From assembly GCF_900549175.1 (NCBI RefSeq), contig NZ_URNN01000062.1, positions 1 to 18,269 on the forward strand: a stretch of 18,269 nt of DNA, written 5' to 3'. This document shows, piece by piece, positions 6,552-14,484 of this stretch (positions within the stretch are counted from its first letter, which is position 1; the number at the start of each line of letters is the position of its first letter). The translations under genes and the position numbers were made by a program. The notes under the pieces are model-generated. The model ran no database searches. It saw nothing but the letters and a program-made list of their open reading frames with translations, and had not been told where the DNA came from. This DNA is from an uncultured Prevotella sp. Its GTDB lineage: Bacteria; Bacteroidota; Bacteroidia; Bacteroidales; Bacteroidaceae.

Positions 6552-8009
6552 TTAATTATCTGTCCAATAGCTTCTTGTGAAGAGCACGAGCACCGACATT
6601 ATCTCCAAACGTCCCATCAGCATGAGCAGCGAGCATATCCACTTGATGGTGTCGGGCAGTATGCTCCACGACATCACCGGTCCTATTTCCGTGCCGAGGG
6701 TAGGCCCTACGTTGCCCATGCAGCTCAGCGAGATGGTTATGGCGTTGGTGTTGTCTATGCCCGCCATTATCATTATCGTTGCGGCGATGAGGCACATCAG
6801 CACGTAGGCGGAGAAGAAGGCCAGAAGCGTGACGAGTTTCGACTGCGAGACGCTCTCGCCGTTTATCTTCACCGGCAGCACGGCGTTGGGATGCAGTATG
6901 CGGCGGAACTCGTTGCGCAGTATTTTGAGCACCATCACGCCGCGTATGCACTTGAAGCCGCCGCTGGTGGAGCCTGCGCACGAGCCGAGGAACATGCAGG
7001 CACCGAGTATCACCCACGTGATGTGGGGCCAGGCACCGGCGTCATCGTTGAAGAGTCCGGTGGTGGTGATGAACGACACCACCTGAAACAGCGCGCTGCG
7101 GAAAGCATGCTCAACATCGTAGCCGAGGCGTGTTATGAGCAGGTACATTATCCATGCGGTGGCGGAAAAGACAATGGTGGTGAAGAGCCTGAACTCGGAG
7201 TTGGTGAGCAGTGCGCGCACCCGTCCCTTGAACAGTATCATGTAGAGCAGTGTGAAGTTGATGCCGGAGAGGAACTGGAAGAGTATGCTGATGTACTCTA
7301 TGGCCGGCGAGCGGAAGAACTCGGTGCTGTCATCGTGGGTGGAGAAGCCGCCCGTGGCCGTGGTCGACATTGAGTAGGTGAAGCTGTCGAACACTCCCAT
7401 TCCCGCTGCCATGTATGCCATTATGCAGCCGATGGTGAGTGTGAGGTATATTGACCATATCCACTTGGCGCTCGTGCTCAGCCTCGGGTGCATCTTGGAG
7501 CGTATGGGGCCTGTGGCCTCGGCGGCGAACACCTTCACGCTTCCGCCCACCATCGACGGCAGGATGGCTATGGTGAAGAACACGATGCCCAGGCCGCCTA
7601 TCCACTGTGTCAGCGAGCGCCAGAAGAGTATGCCGTGGGGCAGAATCTCAACGCTGTCGAGGATGGTTGCGCCTGTGGTGGTGAAGCCCGACATTGTCTC
7701 GAAGTAGGCATCGGCCAGATTTGTTATATATCCGCCCACGATATAGGGCAGCATGCCGAAGATACTGAAGATAATCCACGTGGCCGTCACCACGAGGTAG
7801 GCGTCGCGGCGGCTCATGTTGTTGGCCGAGTTGCGCCCGGCATACCTGAATACGAGTCCGCTGCCCACCGTGGCTATCATCGATATGAGGAAAGCCATGA
7901 TGTCATCCTCGTTGTAATAGAACGCGACGGCCAGGCTGCACAGCATGAATGCGCTTTCGAGGAAGAGCAACTGGCCGATTATTTTCGATACTATGCGGAA
8001 GTTTACCAT
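6552..8009 (-). CDS. trkH: Trk-type potassium uptake channel subunit TrkH
   Basis: Integral inner-membrane subunit carrying K+ into the cell, 485 aa, normal for TrkH/KtrB. About ten hydrophobic segments and four pore loops are visible, each with its selectivity-filter glycine: TTTGA (110-114), TATGG (217-221), TTTGL (315-319) and NVGP (433-436). It is the last gene of dxs-trkA-trkH; its ATG overlaps the end of trkA by 7 bases, so the two subunits are probably translated together. TrkA would gate it from the cytosolic side. GC-rich and ordinary for Bacteroidales. Confidence 0.93.
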   Translation of the reverse strand: MVNFRIVSKIIGQLLFLESAFMLCSLAVAFYYNEDDIMAFLISMIATVGSGLVFRYAGRNSANNMSRRDAYLVVTATWIIFSIFGMLPYIVGGYITNLADAYFETMSGFTTTGATILDSVEILPHGILFWRSLTQWIGGLGIVFFTIAILPSMVGGSVKVFAAEATGPIRSKMHPRLSTSAKWIWSIYLTLTIGCIMAYMAAGMGVFDSFTYSMSTTATGGFSTHDDSTEFFRSPAIEYISILFQFLSGINFTLLYMILFKGRVRALLTNSEFRLFTTIVFSATAWIMYLLITRLGYDVEHAFRSALFQVVSFITTTGLFNDDAGAWPHITWVILGACMFLGSCAGSTSGGFKCIRGVMVLKILRNEFRRILHPNAVLPVKINGESVSQSKLVTLLAFFSAYVLMCLIAATIMIMAGIDNTNAITISLSCMGNVGPTLGTEIGPVMSWSILPDTIKWICSLLMLMGRLEIMSVLVLFTRSYWTDN

Positions 8010-9361
8010 AGCGAGCTTGCCTTAAAGTATTTCTCCATCTTCTTCATGTTATGTTCGTGGCAGAACACCATCACGGTGTCGCCGGCCTCTATCTGTGAGT
8101 TACCGTTGACGAGCATGCCCTCGCCGTGGCGCACCAGACCGCCGATGGTCATGCCGAAAGGCAGTCCGAGAGCCTTGACGGGCTTCTTGGTGACGGGAGA
8201 GCCTTGGGCGGCAGTGAACTCGGCCACGTCGGAGTCGAGTACCGTCAGCGAACGCATGTTGCTCACATCGGCGTCAAGCATCATCTGGTAGATATGGCTT
8301 GCGGCGATGGTCTTCTTGTTTATTATAGTTCCGATGTCAAGCTCCTCGGCCATGCTTACATAGTCGAGGTTTTCCACCATGGCTATCGTCTTGCGCACCC
8401 CGAGGCGTTTGGCCGTGAGGCAGGCGAGTATGTTGGTCTCGGCGTTGTCGGTCACGGCAACAAAGGCCTGCGTGTTCCTTATGCCTTCATCTTCGAGCAG
8501 GTCGATGTCGCGCCCGTCGCCGTGTATCACCATGGTGTCGCGTGTGCTGAGCAGCGTGTTCAGTCGTTCGCAGCGCTCCTCGCTCCTCTCGATTATCTTC
8601 ACGTTCATGTTGTCCGGTGCGGTGAGGGCCATTCTCACGGCGGTCTTTCCGCCTCCCATCACTATCACGTTCTTCACGTCGGCATAGTGTTCCTTGCCGG
8701 CAATCTTGCGTATGTACGGTATGTATTCGCGGGTGGTCATGAAGAAGGCCATGTCCAGATTGTGCAGTTCGTCGTTTCCGCCGGGTATGATGGTCTCGTT
8801 GCCCCGCTTTATGGCCACTATGTGATAGGGATCGTCGGGGCCGCACAGTTCGCGGAGCGGACGGTTGAGTATCTCGCACACGTCGTAGAGCTTGATGCCG
8901 AGCATCACCAGTGCGCCGTCGTGCACGTCCCACCGCTGCCGCACCCAGCTCATCCTCAGACAGTTGTTGATGTCTATGGCGGCGAGCACCTCGGGATATA
9001 TCAGCGAGTCGATGCCGAGTCGGCTGAAGAACGGCTCGAGACTTGGGGCCAGATATTCATAGTTGTCTATGCGTGCCACCGTCTTCTTTGCTCCCATGGC
9101 GTGGGCTATGATGCAGGCGTTCATGTTGCGGCTCTCGTCGGGTGTCACGCCTACAAAGAGGTCGGCATCCTGTGCCCCGGCATCCTTGAGTGCCTTTATG
9201 CTTGTGGGCGAGGCTTGCAGTGTCATGATGTCGTATTCGCCGTCGAGGCCGGCCAGCCGGTCATCGTCTTCGTCAATGAGCGTACAGTCGTGGTTGTCTC
9301 GTGACAGCAGTTTTGAAAGATGCGTGCCTACGGCTCCTGCACCGGCTATGATAATCTTCAT
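8003..9361 (-). CDS. trkA: Trk potassium transport regulator TrkA
   Basis: Cytosolic NAD-binding gating subunit of the Trk K+ system, 452 aa, the usual tandem form. The first Rossmann (TrkA-N/RCK) domain starts with AGAGAVG (6-12) and has acidic residues closing strand 2 (LIDEDD). A TrkA-C domain follows at about 140-215. The second Rossmann domain starts at about 230 with VMGGGKTAV, and a second TrkA-C domain ends the protein. In the second domain GGGKT replaces the canonical GxGxxG, which may alter nucleotide binding; this appears normal for Bacteroidetes versions. It lies 18 bases downstream of dxs and overlaps trkH. Confidence 0.93.
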   Translation of the reverse strand: MKIIIAGAGAVGTHLSKLLSRDNHDCTLIDEDDDRLAGLDGEYDIMTLQASPTSIKALKDAGAQDADLFVGVTPDESRNMNACIIAHAMGAKKTVARIDNYEYLAPSLEPFFSRLGIDSLIYPEVLAAIDINNCLRMSWVRQRWDVHDGALVMLGIKLYDVCEILNRPLRELCGPDDPYHIVAIKRGNETIIPGGNDELHNLDMAFFMTTREYIPYIRKIAGKEHYADVKNVIVMGGGKTAVRMALTAPDNMNVKIIERSEERCERLNTLLSTRDTMVIHGDGRDIDLLEDEGIRNTQAFVAVTDNAETNILACLTAKRLGVRKTIAMVENLDYVSMAEELDIGTIINKKTIAASHIYQMMLDADVSNMRSLTVLDSDVAEFTAAQGSPVTKKPVKALGLPFGMTIGGLVRHGEGMLVNGNSQIEAGDTVMVFCHEHNMKKMEKYFKASSLW

Positions 9362-9379
9362 TGTTGATTGTTTGAGTAA

Positions 9380-11314
9380 TTATAAGGTAAGGATGTTCTC
9401 AATGGCTTCGGCGATGCCATCTTTATCTATGCCCGTGATGTGCTGAAGTTCGGCCACAGTGCCGTGCTCCACGAAGTTGTCGGGCAGCCCGAGGCGCGTG
9501 ATGCGCGGGCAATGCCCGTGGTCGGCCATCCATTCGAGCACGGCAGAGCCGAATCCGCCGCTGCGTGAGCCGTCTTCTACGGTGACAATACGGTTGAAGC
9601 GTGCGGCCACCTCGCCGAGCAGTTTCTCGTCAAGCGGTTTGACGAAACGCATGTCGTAGTGGGCCACACACAGGCCTTCGTGACGCTGTTCCACCTCATT
9701 TATGGTTGCTGCTGCGGTGTTGCCTATTGGACCAATGGTCAGCACGGCCACGTCGCGGCCCTCTTTCAGCCGGCGTCCGGTGCCCACAGTCAGTTCTTCC
9801 AGCGGACAGCGCCAGTCGGGGCGCACGCCGTGTCCGCGCGGATATCGTATTACGAATGTTCCCTTGCCGGGCAGTTGGGCCGTATACATCAGCCTCCTCA
9901 GTTCGCACTCGTCCATCGGAGAGGCTATGGTGAGGTTGGGGATGGGGCGCAGGGCCGCCATGTCAAATGCACCGTGGTGGGTCGCGCCGTCTTCGCCCAC
10001 CAGTCCGGCGCGGTCAAGACATATCACCACGGGCAGGCGCATGATGGCCACATCGTGTATGATGTTGTCGTAGGCCCGCTGGGCAAATGCGCTGTATATG
10101 TTGCAGAAGGGCATAAGGCCGTCCTTTGCCATGCCTCCCGAGAAAGTCACGGCGTGTCCTTCGGCAATGCCCACGTCGAAGGTTCGGTCGGGCATGGCCT
10201 CCATCATGATGTTCATCGAGCAACCGGTGGGCATGGCGGGCGTCACGCCCACTATCTTGGGATTTTGTTCGGCCAGTTCCAGCAGTGTATGTCCGAACAC
10301 ATCCTGATATTTGGGTGGCATGCCCGGCTGCTCGCTGTTGATGCGTTCTCCTGTGGCAGGGTCAAACTTGCCGGGCGCATGCCAGATGGTGGCCGCTTTC
10401 TCCGCCGGTTCATATCCTTTGCCCTTTGTTGTGTGCAGATGCAGCAGTTTGGGGCCTTTCATGTCTTTCAGCTGCCGCAATATCCTTACAAGTTCCTTCA
10501 CGTTGTGTCCGTCGTACGGCCCGAAGTACCTGATGTTCAGACCCTCGAAGATGTTCTGCTGGTGGCTGATGGCCGATTTCAGGGCGTTGCCCAGACGGAT
10601 GAGGCCGTTGCGGCGGTCATCGCCGAGGTATCCTTTCGAGCGCAGCCAGTTGCCGGCGCGGAAGCGCAGTGCGTTGTAGGTCTCGTTGGTATTCAGTTGC
10701 AGCAGATACTGCTTCATGCCGCCCACGCTTCTGTCTATGCTCATGTTGTTGTCGTTGAGGATGATGAGCATGTCGTTGGCTGTTGACGAAACGTTGTTGA
10801 GGCCCTCGAAGGCCAGTCCGCCGCTCATGGCTCCGTCGCCGATTACGGCCACTACATGGCGTGGGGCAGCATAATTTCCGTCAGGGGTGCCGTTGCCGCG
10901 TTCCCTTTTCTTTTCAGCCACGGCCATACCGAGTGCGGCTGATATGGAGTTGCTGGCATGACCGCACACGAACGTGTCGTACTCGCTCTCTTCCGGAGAC
11001 GGAAACGGTCTGAGGCCGTGCAACTTGCGGTTGGTGCAGAACTGCTCGCGGCGTCCGGTGAGAATCTTGTGTCCGTAGGCCTGATGGCCCACATCCCACA
11101 CGATGCGGTCTTCGGGGGTGTTGTACACATAGTGCAGCGCGACGGTGATTTCCGCCACGCCAAGGCTTGAAGCCAGATGACCGGGGTTGACCGACAGCTC
11201 TTCGACAATGTAGCTGCGCAACTCCTTGCAAACTTCCGGCAGCTGGTCGACCGTCAGCTTGCGCAGATCATCGGGATACTTTATATGGCCGAGTAGGCCT
11301 AATTTGTTTTGCAT
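9380..11314 (-). CDS. dxs: 1-deoxy-D-xylulose-5-phosphate synthase
   Basis: First enzyme of the MEP pathway for isoprenoid precursors: joins pyruvate and glyceraldehyde-3-phosphate using thiamine diphosphate; 644 aa, close to the family norm. Visible features are NPGHLASSLG (44-53) and WDVGHQAYGH (73-82) with active-site histidines, the ThDP/Mg motif GDGAMSGG (159-166) to NDNN (187-190), and the transketolase-like central domain with DRAGLVGEDGATHHGAFD. The start at 11314 (MQNKLG) is chosen because the in-frame ATG at 11344 lies inside the promoter -7 box. It leads the operon with trkA and trkH, an order I remember from Bacteroidales genomes. There is no obvious metabolic reason for the pairing. 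Confidence 0.95.
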   Translation of the reverse strand: MQNKLGLLGHIKYPDDLRKLTVDQLPEVCKELRSYIVEELSVNPGHLASSLGVAEITVALHYVYNTPEDRIVWDVGHQAYGHKILTGRREQFCTNRKLHGLRPFPSPEESEYDTFVCGHASNSISAALGMAVAEKKRERGNGTPDGNYAAPRHVVAVIGDGAMSGGLAFEGLNNVSSTANDMLIILNDNNMSIDRSVGGMKQYLLQLNTNETYNALRFRAGNWLRSKGYLGDDRRNGLIRLGNALKSAISHQQNIFEGLNIRYFGPYDGHNVKELVRILRQLKDMKGPKLLHLHTTKGKGYEPAEKAATIWHAPGKFDPATGERINSEQPGMPPKYQDVFGHTLLELAEQNPKIVGVTPAMPTGCSMNIMMEAMPDRTFDVGIAEGHAVTFSGGMAKDGLMPFCNIYSAFAQRAYDNIIHDVAIMRLPVVICLDRAGLVGEDGATHHGAFDMAALRPIPNLTIASPMDECELRRLMYTAQLPGKGTFVIRYPRGHGVRPDWRCPLEELTVGTGRRLKEGRDVAVLTIGPIGNTAAATINEVEQRHEGLCVAHYDMRFVKPLDEKLLGEVAARFNRIVTVEDGSRSGGFGSAVLEWMADHGHCPRITRLGLPDNFVEHGTVAELQHITGIDKDGIAEAIENILTL

Positions 11315-11341
11315 TACAATCAACAAATATAAAATATGTTG

Positions 11342-11349
11342 CAAAGATA
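11342..11349 (-). promoter_or_regulatory. Bacteroidetes -7 box TATCTTTG for dxs-trkA-trkH
   Basis: On the minus strand it fits TAnnTTTG, 27 bases upstream of the chosen dxs start. The -33 region has no clear TTTG. It also rules out the upstream ATG at 11344 as the dxs start. Confidence 0.6.
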
Positions 11350-11368
11350 CGCTTTTATTTCGAGATAA

Positions 11369-11399
11369 TTGTGAATAAGAATAAAAATCAGTACATTTG
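11369..11399 (+). promoter_or_regulatory. Bacteroidetes promoter for the ketopantoate reductase-araC pair
   Basis: TTG (11369-11371), a 20-base spacer and TACATTTG (11392-11399) fit the Bacteroidetes -33/-7 consensus. The leader to the ATG at 11458 is about 50 bases. The two divergent -7 boxes are about 45 bases apart, and no palindromic operator was seen between them. Confidence 0.65.
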
Positions 11400-11457
11400 C
11401 ATGGTCCTTGCGGCGATTATTTTACGGGTTGGGGCTATTTGAGATAAACGGAACAAT

Positions 11458-12381
11458 ATGAGATATGGAATAATAGGAACCGGAGCCGTGGGCGGATATT
11501 ATGGCGGCCGGCTGGCTCTTGCGGGGCACGAAGTGCATTTCCTGTTGCATGGCGACTATGATTATGTTTCCGCCAACGGCCTGTCGGTGGATTCATGTGA
11601 CGGCTCGTTCCGTCTGCCGCGTGTCAACGCATGGTGCTCGTCTGCCTTGATGCCGCAGTGCGACGTGGTGCTGGTGTGCCTGAAGACCACAAACAACCAT
11701 CTGCTTGCCTCCCTGTTGCCGCCGTTGCTTCATGACGGCACTCTTGTGGTTCTCATACAAAACGGCATCGGTCCCGAGGGCGACCTGCAGGCAGTGTTCC
11801 CGCATCTGAACATCGCTGCGGGACTGGCCTTTATCTGTTCCTCCAAAGTGGGGCCGGGGCATATCAGCCATCAGGCTTACGGCAACATCAATATAGGCTG
11901 CTACTCGTGTGCCGAAACTCCTGTGGTGCAGCAGCTTGTTTCTGACTTAAAGGCATCGGGCGTGGGGGCTTCTGTGGTCGACTATGCCGAGGCGCGGTGG
12001 AAAAAGGCGGTATGGAATATGCCGTTCAACGGTATGACCGTGGCGCTCGACACCAGTACAGACCGTCTGCTGGCCAATCCGGTCACCTGCCAACTCATCC
12101 GCGAACAGATGACAGAGGTGATAGGAGCAGCCCGTGCACTTGGTGTGAACCGTATCGACGAGACGTTTGCCGACAAGATGATGCGCAACACGCAGGCCAT
12201 GGTGCCATATTCGCCATCTATGAAACTCGACTATGACAACCGCCGCCCGATGGAAATTTACTATCTCTACACACGTCCCATCGAGGAGGCCCGCCGTGTC
12301 GGCTATGACATGCCGCGTCTGGCCATGCTTGAGGCTGAACTGAAATTCATTCAGGAAAAATACAAATCCCAATCGATATAA
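11458..12381 (+). CDS. Ketopantoate reductase family protein (ApbA/PanE)
   Basis: 307 aa NADPH-dependent 2-oxoacid reductase; the family member PanE makes pantoate for coenzyme A. The N-terminal Rossmann motif is IGTGAVGGYYGG (6-17). LVCLKTTNNH (72-81) and IQNGIGPE (100-107) are typical of the family. The C-terminal helical domain has the catalytic-lysine motif RWKKAVWNMPFNG (180-192, K183) and the substrate-binding SMKLDYDNRRPMEI (254-267). Whether it is the true PanE or a paralog acting on another 2-oxoacid cannot be told: the genome may hold more than one, and pairing with an AraC regulator rather than panB/panC leans toward a paralog. It lies 14 bases before the regulator, so they are co-transcribed. 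Start follows AACAAT without a Shine-Dalgarno, as usual in Bacteroidetes. Confidence 0.85.
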   Translation: MRYGIIGTGAVGGYYGGRLALAGHEVHFLLHGDYDYVSANGLSVDSCDGSFRLPRVNAWCSSALMPQCDVVLVCLKTTNNHLLASLLPPLLHDGTLVVLIQNGIGPEGDLQAVFPHLNIAAGLAFICSSKVGPGHISHQAYGNINIGCYSCAETPVVQQLVSDLKASGVGASVVDYAEARWKKAVWNMPFNGMTVALDTSTDRLLANPVTCQLIREQMTEVIGAARALGVNRIDETFADKMMRNTQAMVPYSPSMKLDYDNRRPMEIYYLYTRPIEEARRVGYDMPRLAMLEAELKFIQEKYKSQSI

Positions 12382-12395
12382 AAACCTACTGCTTT

Positions 12396-13301
12396 ATGGA
12401 GAACGAAATATTCATTGATTCTGTAGCTGACTATAACAATATATGGGGGCTTGAGACCCGACATCCGTTGGTGTCGGTCGTTGACCTTAATGGGTTGTCA
12501 CCGGCATACGAGGCTGATGACGTGACTTACCGTTACGGTGTTTACTCGTTGTGGCTCAAGCAGACATATTGCGGCGACATCACTTACGGCCGCCAACCGT
12601 ATGACTATCAGGAGGGTACGGTGACGAGTTTCGCACCCGGCCAGACTGTTCATGTCAAGCACGCCCCGGGCTATGTACCCAATGCCATCGGTCTGCTTTT
12701 CCATCCCGACCTGATACATGGCACGTCGCTCGGGCGCGACATACGGCAGTACTCTTTTTTCGACTATTCTTCGCGTGAGGCTCTTCATCTTTCCGACAGC
12801 GAGAAGGCCATATTCCGCGACTGTCTCGACAAGATTCGTCAGGAAACCGAGCAGCCCGCCGACGGCCATAGCCGCAAGCTGATATGCCGCAACATAGAGC
12901 TGCTGCTCGATTACTGCATGCGTTTTTACGACAGGCAGTTCGATACACGCCGCGATGCCAATCTCGACATACTGACGCGCTTTGAAGACGAACTGAACAG
13001 CTATTTCAACGGGTCTGCGGCACGTAAGGACGGACTGCCTTCGGTGAAATACTTTGCCGAGCGGTGCTTCCTGTCACCCAACTATTTCGGCGATCTCGTG
13101 AAGAAAGAGACCGGACACACGCCGCAGGAATTTATTCAGACCAAAATAATAGAGCTGTCGAAAGAGGAACTGCTGGGCACGAAGAAGACTGTGAGCGAGA
13201 TTGCGTACGGTCTCGGTTTCCAGTATGCGCAACACTTCAACCGCTATTTCAAGCGCAACGTGGGGCGCACGCCGAGCGAATACCGCAGGGAGATGGCGTA
13301 A
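12396..13301 (+). CDS. AraC-family transcriptional regulator
   Basis: 301 aa. The C-terminal 100 residues hold the two AraC-type helix-turn-helix motifs: one around SVKYFAERCFLSPNYFGDLV, the other around TVSEIAYGLGFQYAQHFNRY, followed by GRTPSEYRR, the standard family ending. The N-terminal 190 residues look like a cupin-type sensing domain (FAPGQTVHV), with an unknown ligand. It sits in one operon behind the ketopantoate-reductase family gene, and may control that operon or an effector supplied by it. Its stop is followed within 3 bases by a relic of the helicase 3' end, so araC and the helicase gene once stood tail to tail. Confidence 0.9.
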   Translation: MENEIFIDSVADYNNIWGLETRHPLVSVVDLNGLSPAYEADDVTYRYGVYSLWLKQTYCGDITYGRQPYDYQEGTVTSFAPGQTVHVKHAPGYVPNAIGLLFHPDLIHGTSLGRDIRQYSFFDYSSREALHLSDSEKAIFRDCLDKIRQETEQPADGHSRKLICRNIELLLDYCMRFYDRQFDTRRDANLDILTRFEDELNSYFNGSAARKDGLPSVKYFAERCFLSPNYFGDLVKKETGHTPQEFIQTKIIELSKEELLGTKKTVSEIAYGLGFQYAQHFNRYFKRNVGRTPSEYRREMA

Positions 13302-13303
13302 GG

Positions 13304-13383
13304 TCATAACCGTCCCTGCATATAGTTTTCCTTGTTTGCCTCAAAGAGGGTTCCTCTCTCGCGCATGAAGGCGAGAAGGCGGG
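13304..13383 (-). pseudogene. Relic 3' end of the Dna2-like helicase gene (repeat copy A)
   Basis: These 80 bases match 14485-14564, the current 3' end of the helicase gene, at 72 of 80 positions without gaps. All 8 differences are transitions. In the helicase frame copy A codes LLAFMRERGTLFEANKENYM and then continues to QGRL and a stop at 13304, where the present gene has TAG after YM. Changes are conservative (K/R, A/T, T/A, D/N), so copy A looks like a functional tail from another allele, orphaned when the cassette at 13397-14303 inserted. Confidence 0.85.
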
Positions 13384-13396
13384 ACATCTGTGCTGC

Positions 13397-13606
13397 TCAG
13401 ACCTGTTGGATTTCATTTTTCAGAAGTCCATAGACATAATTAGGACTTTGAAAATACAGACCTGAATCAATATTCTTCAACAAGCGGTAAGTGTTTGATG
13501 TATACACTAAGTCAACGGCTTTTTGCATGTCATAACCATCCCGCTCAACAAGAATATTGATGAGGTCTCTTGTGGTGCACTCCACCATATATTGAAAATC
13601 ACTCAT
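13397..13606 (-). CDS. Small protein of the DUF3990 cassette (DUF3791-like?)
   Basis: 69 aa, mostly helical, no membrane segment or signal peptide. It is the last gene of a three-gene cassette; its ATG overlaps the DUF3990 stop as ATGA (13603-13606), so it is translationally coupled and needs no Shine-Dalgarno of its own. Size, position and a pattern of helices with a hydrophobic spine (KAVDLVYTSNTYRLL, YVYGLLKNEI) suggest a DUF3791-like or partner protein, but I am not sure of the family. It could be an antitoxin or specificity factor for the DUF3990 protein (inference). Its stop lies 13 bases before the helicase relic. Confidence 0.7.
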   Translation of the reverse strand: MSDFQYMVECTTRDLINILVERDGYDMQKAVDLVYTSNTYRLLKNIDSGLYFQSPNYVYGLLKNEIQQV

Positions 13607-14079
13607 AGTTTAACCAAATGTTTAACAGCTTTTTCTGTTCCAAAGAAATATTGCAGGGTCATCCCCTTCATATATTTCAGGCGTTCCAGAAATACATCAA
13701 AAGTTATATTCCCCTCAAAATAATTACGTATCTGTACACCAACTTTGTCGTTGGCGATAGGACCTGCTACGATATCATAGTTGTGAATGTTGTTGTTTAA
13801 TATGTTTTGACGATTGTCAAAAACAAATCTCGCCCATTCTTCAGTGTATCCATCAAAGCGTTTAACTGATAATTCCGAGCCTTCTAAAAGTTTCTCATCA
13901 AAATCGAAGACATGGACAATGGGTGCCAAATTCAACTGTACGGATTTAAATCGTGCCCAATTTTCTGCTTGTTGCATATCGGGAGAAAGATAGAAACCTT
14001 TGCCGAAATCTTTTGCGTTATTTGACTTCGAAAGGTCTATCTCTGTAAAATCCGATACTGTTCCATGATACAGTTTCAT
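13603..14079 (-). CDS. DUF3990 protein, putative ADP-ribosyltransferase-like toxin
   Basis: 158 aa, a normal DUF3990 length. It opens with MKLYHGT and has DFGKGFYLSPD (24-34). Together with Q143 in TLQYFFGTEKA this suggests the H-Y-(E/Q) active-site triad of PARP-like ADP-ribosyltransferases: H5, Y30 and Q143. EYIV-type antitoxin candidates lie on both sides. The start at 14079 is preferred over 14106 because it gives an ATGA overlap with the upstream stop, an AGGAGG-type ribosome binding site about 9 bases before it, and begins right at the conserved YHGT. No signal peptide, so a cytosolic target is likely. Toxin action is inferred from fold and gene order; an enzyme modifying host or phage nucleic acid or protein would fit. 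The catalytic residues appear intact. Confidence 0.8.
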   Translation of the reverse strand: MKLYHGTVSDFTEIDLSKSNNAKDFGKGFYLSPDMQQAENWARFKSVQLNLAPIVHVFDFDEKLLEGSELSVKRFDGYTEEWARFVFDNRQNILNNNIHNYDIVAGPIANDKVGVQIRNYFEGNITFDVFLERLKYMKGMTLQYFFGTEKAVKHLVKL

Positions 14080-14303
14080 ACCAAAGTCCCTCCTTTCCTT
14101 TGGCAATATTCCGTCATGTCAGTCACCATGTCGCTGAAACTCTGCGTGTGCATTGCATCATAGTATTTGTCAATTACGTCAATCACGTCATATCTTTTCA
14201 GATATCCGTATGCTTCCTGTTCTTGTAAATGATGCTTTTTTGAAAATTCAGCAATGAACATCACTATATATTCAACTTTATTTCTTGTCAATTCATCCTT
14301 CAT
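14076..14303 (-). CDS. DUF3791 protein, putative partner/antitoxin of DUF3990
   Basis: 75 aa, helical, with the DUF3791-like pattern NKVEYIVMFIAEFSKKH, then EAYGYLKRYDVIDVIDKYYDAMHTQS and DMVTDMTEYCQRKGG. DUF3791 genes are, from memory, found next to DUF3990 genes in gut Bacteroidetes and Bacillota. First gene of the cassette, so it would be made before the ADP-ribosyltransferase-like protein, as antitoxins often are. The start at 14303 is chosen over 14342 because AAAGGAG lies about 8 bases upstream. Such a strong Shine-Dalgarno is unusual for Bacteroidetes and may mark transfer from a Bacillota source. Confidence 0.75.
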   Translation of the reverse strand: MKDELTRNKVEYIVMFIAEFSKKHHLQEQEAYGYLKRYDVIDVIDKYYDAMHTQSFSDMVTDMTEYCQRKGGTLV

Positions 14304-14345
14304 CTTTATTCTCCTTTCTTCATTATGGTGATGGCTTTTCAATGA

Positions 14346-14370
14346 ATGATTGCCGTATAGGGCAAGTCAT
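14346..14370 (-). promoter_or_regulatory. Hairpin just after the cassette transcription start
   Basis: ATGATTGCC (14346-14354) pairs with GGCAA plus TCAT (14361-14370) around a 6-base loop, with a single bulged base. It lies directly downstream of the predicted start point and about 45 bases before the DUF3791 ATG, so it could be an operator or a leader hairpin for self-control. Evidence is structural only. Confidence 0.35.
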
Positions 14371-14377
14371 CCATATG

Positions 14378-14385
14378 CAAAGATA
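14378..14385 (-). promoter_or_regulatory. Bacteroidetes -7 box TATCTTTG for the DUF3791/DUF3990 cassette
   Basis: It fits TAnnTTTG on the minus strand and gives a leader of about 70 bases. No clear -33 element is seen. The cassette therefore carries its own promoter, independent of the helicase gene upstream. Confidence 0.55.
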
Positions 14386-14484
14386 AATATTTTTATGTGA
14401 TGTGAAAAGAAAAGGAGAAGAAAATCTCCTCCTTAATTTGAAATCGCTTGTCAAACTATTCTCTCCAAAATCGTATAGGAGTCA

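Noticed and set aside
8126..9304. 392-residue plus-strand open frame opposite trkA
   Set aside because: Shadow of trkA; composition is dominated by H, V, G and Y with no domain, and the trkA Rossmann motifs lie on the other strand. The same holds for 9659-10786 opposite dxs, and 14596-15228 and 16450-17148 opposite the helicase.
11315..11344. Longer N-terminus of dxs from the ATG at 11344
   Set aside because: That ATG lies inside the TATCTTTG -7 box, and the extra residues do not match the family; 11314 is the likely start.
14411..14430. Intrinsic terminator (GGAGA...TCTCC) between the cassette and the helicase gene
   Set aside because: The stem is only 5 bp and no T-run follows on either strand, so it is too weak to call.
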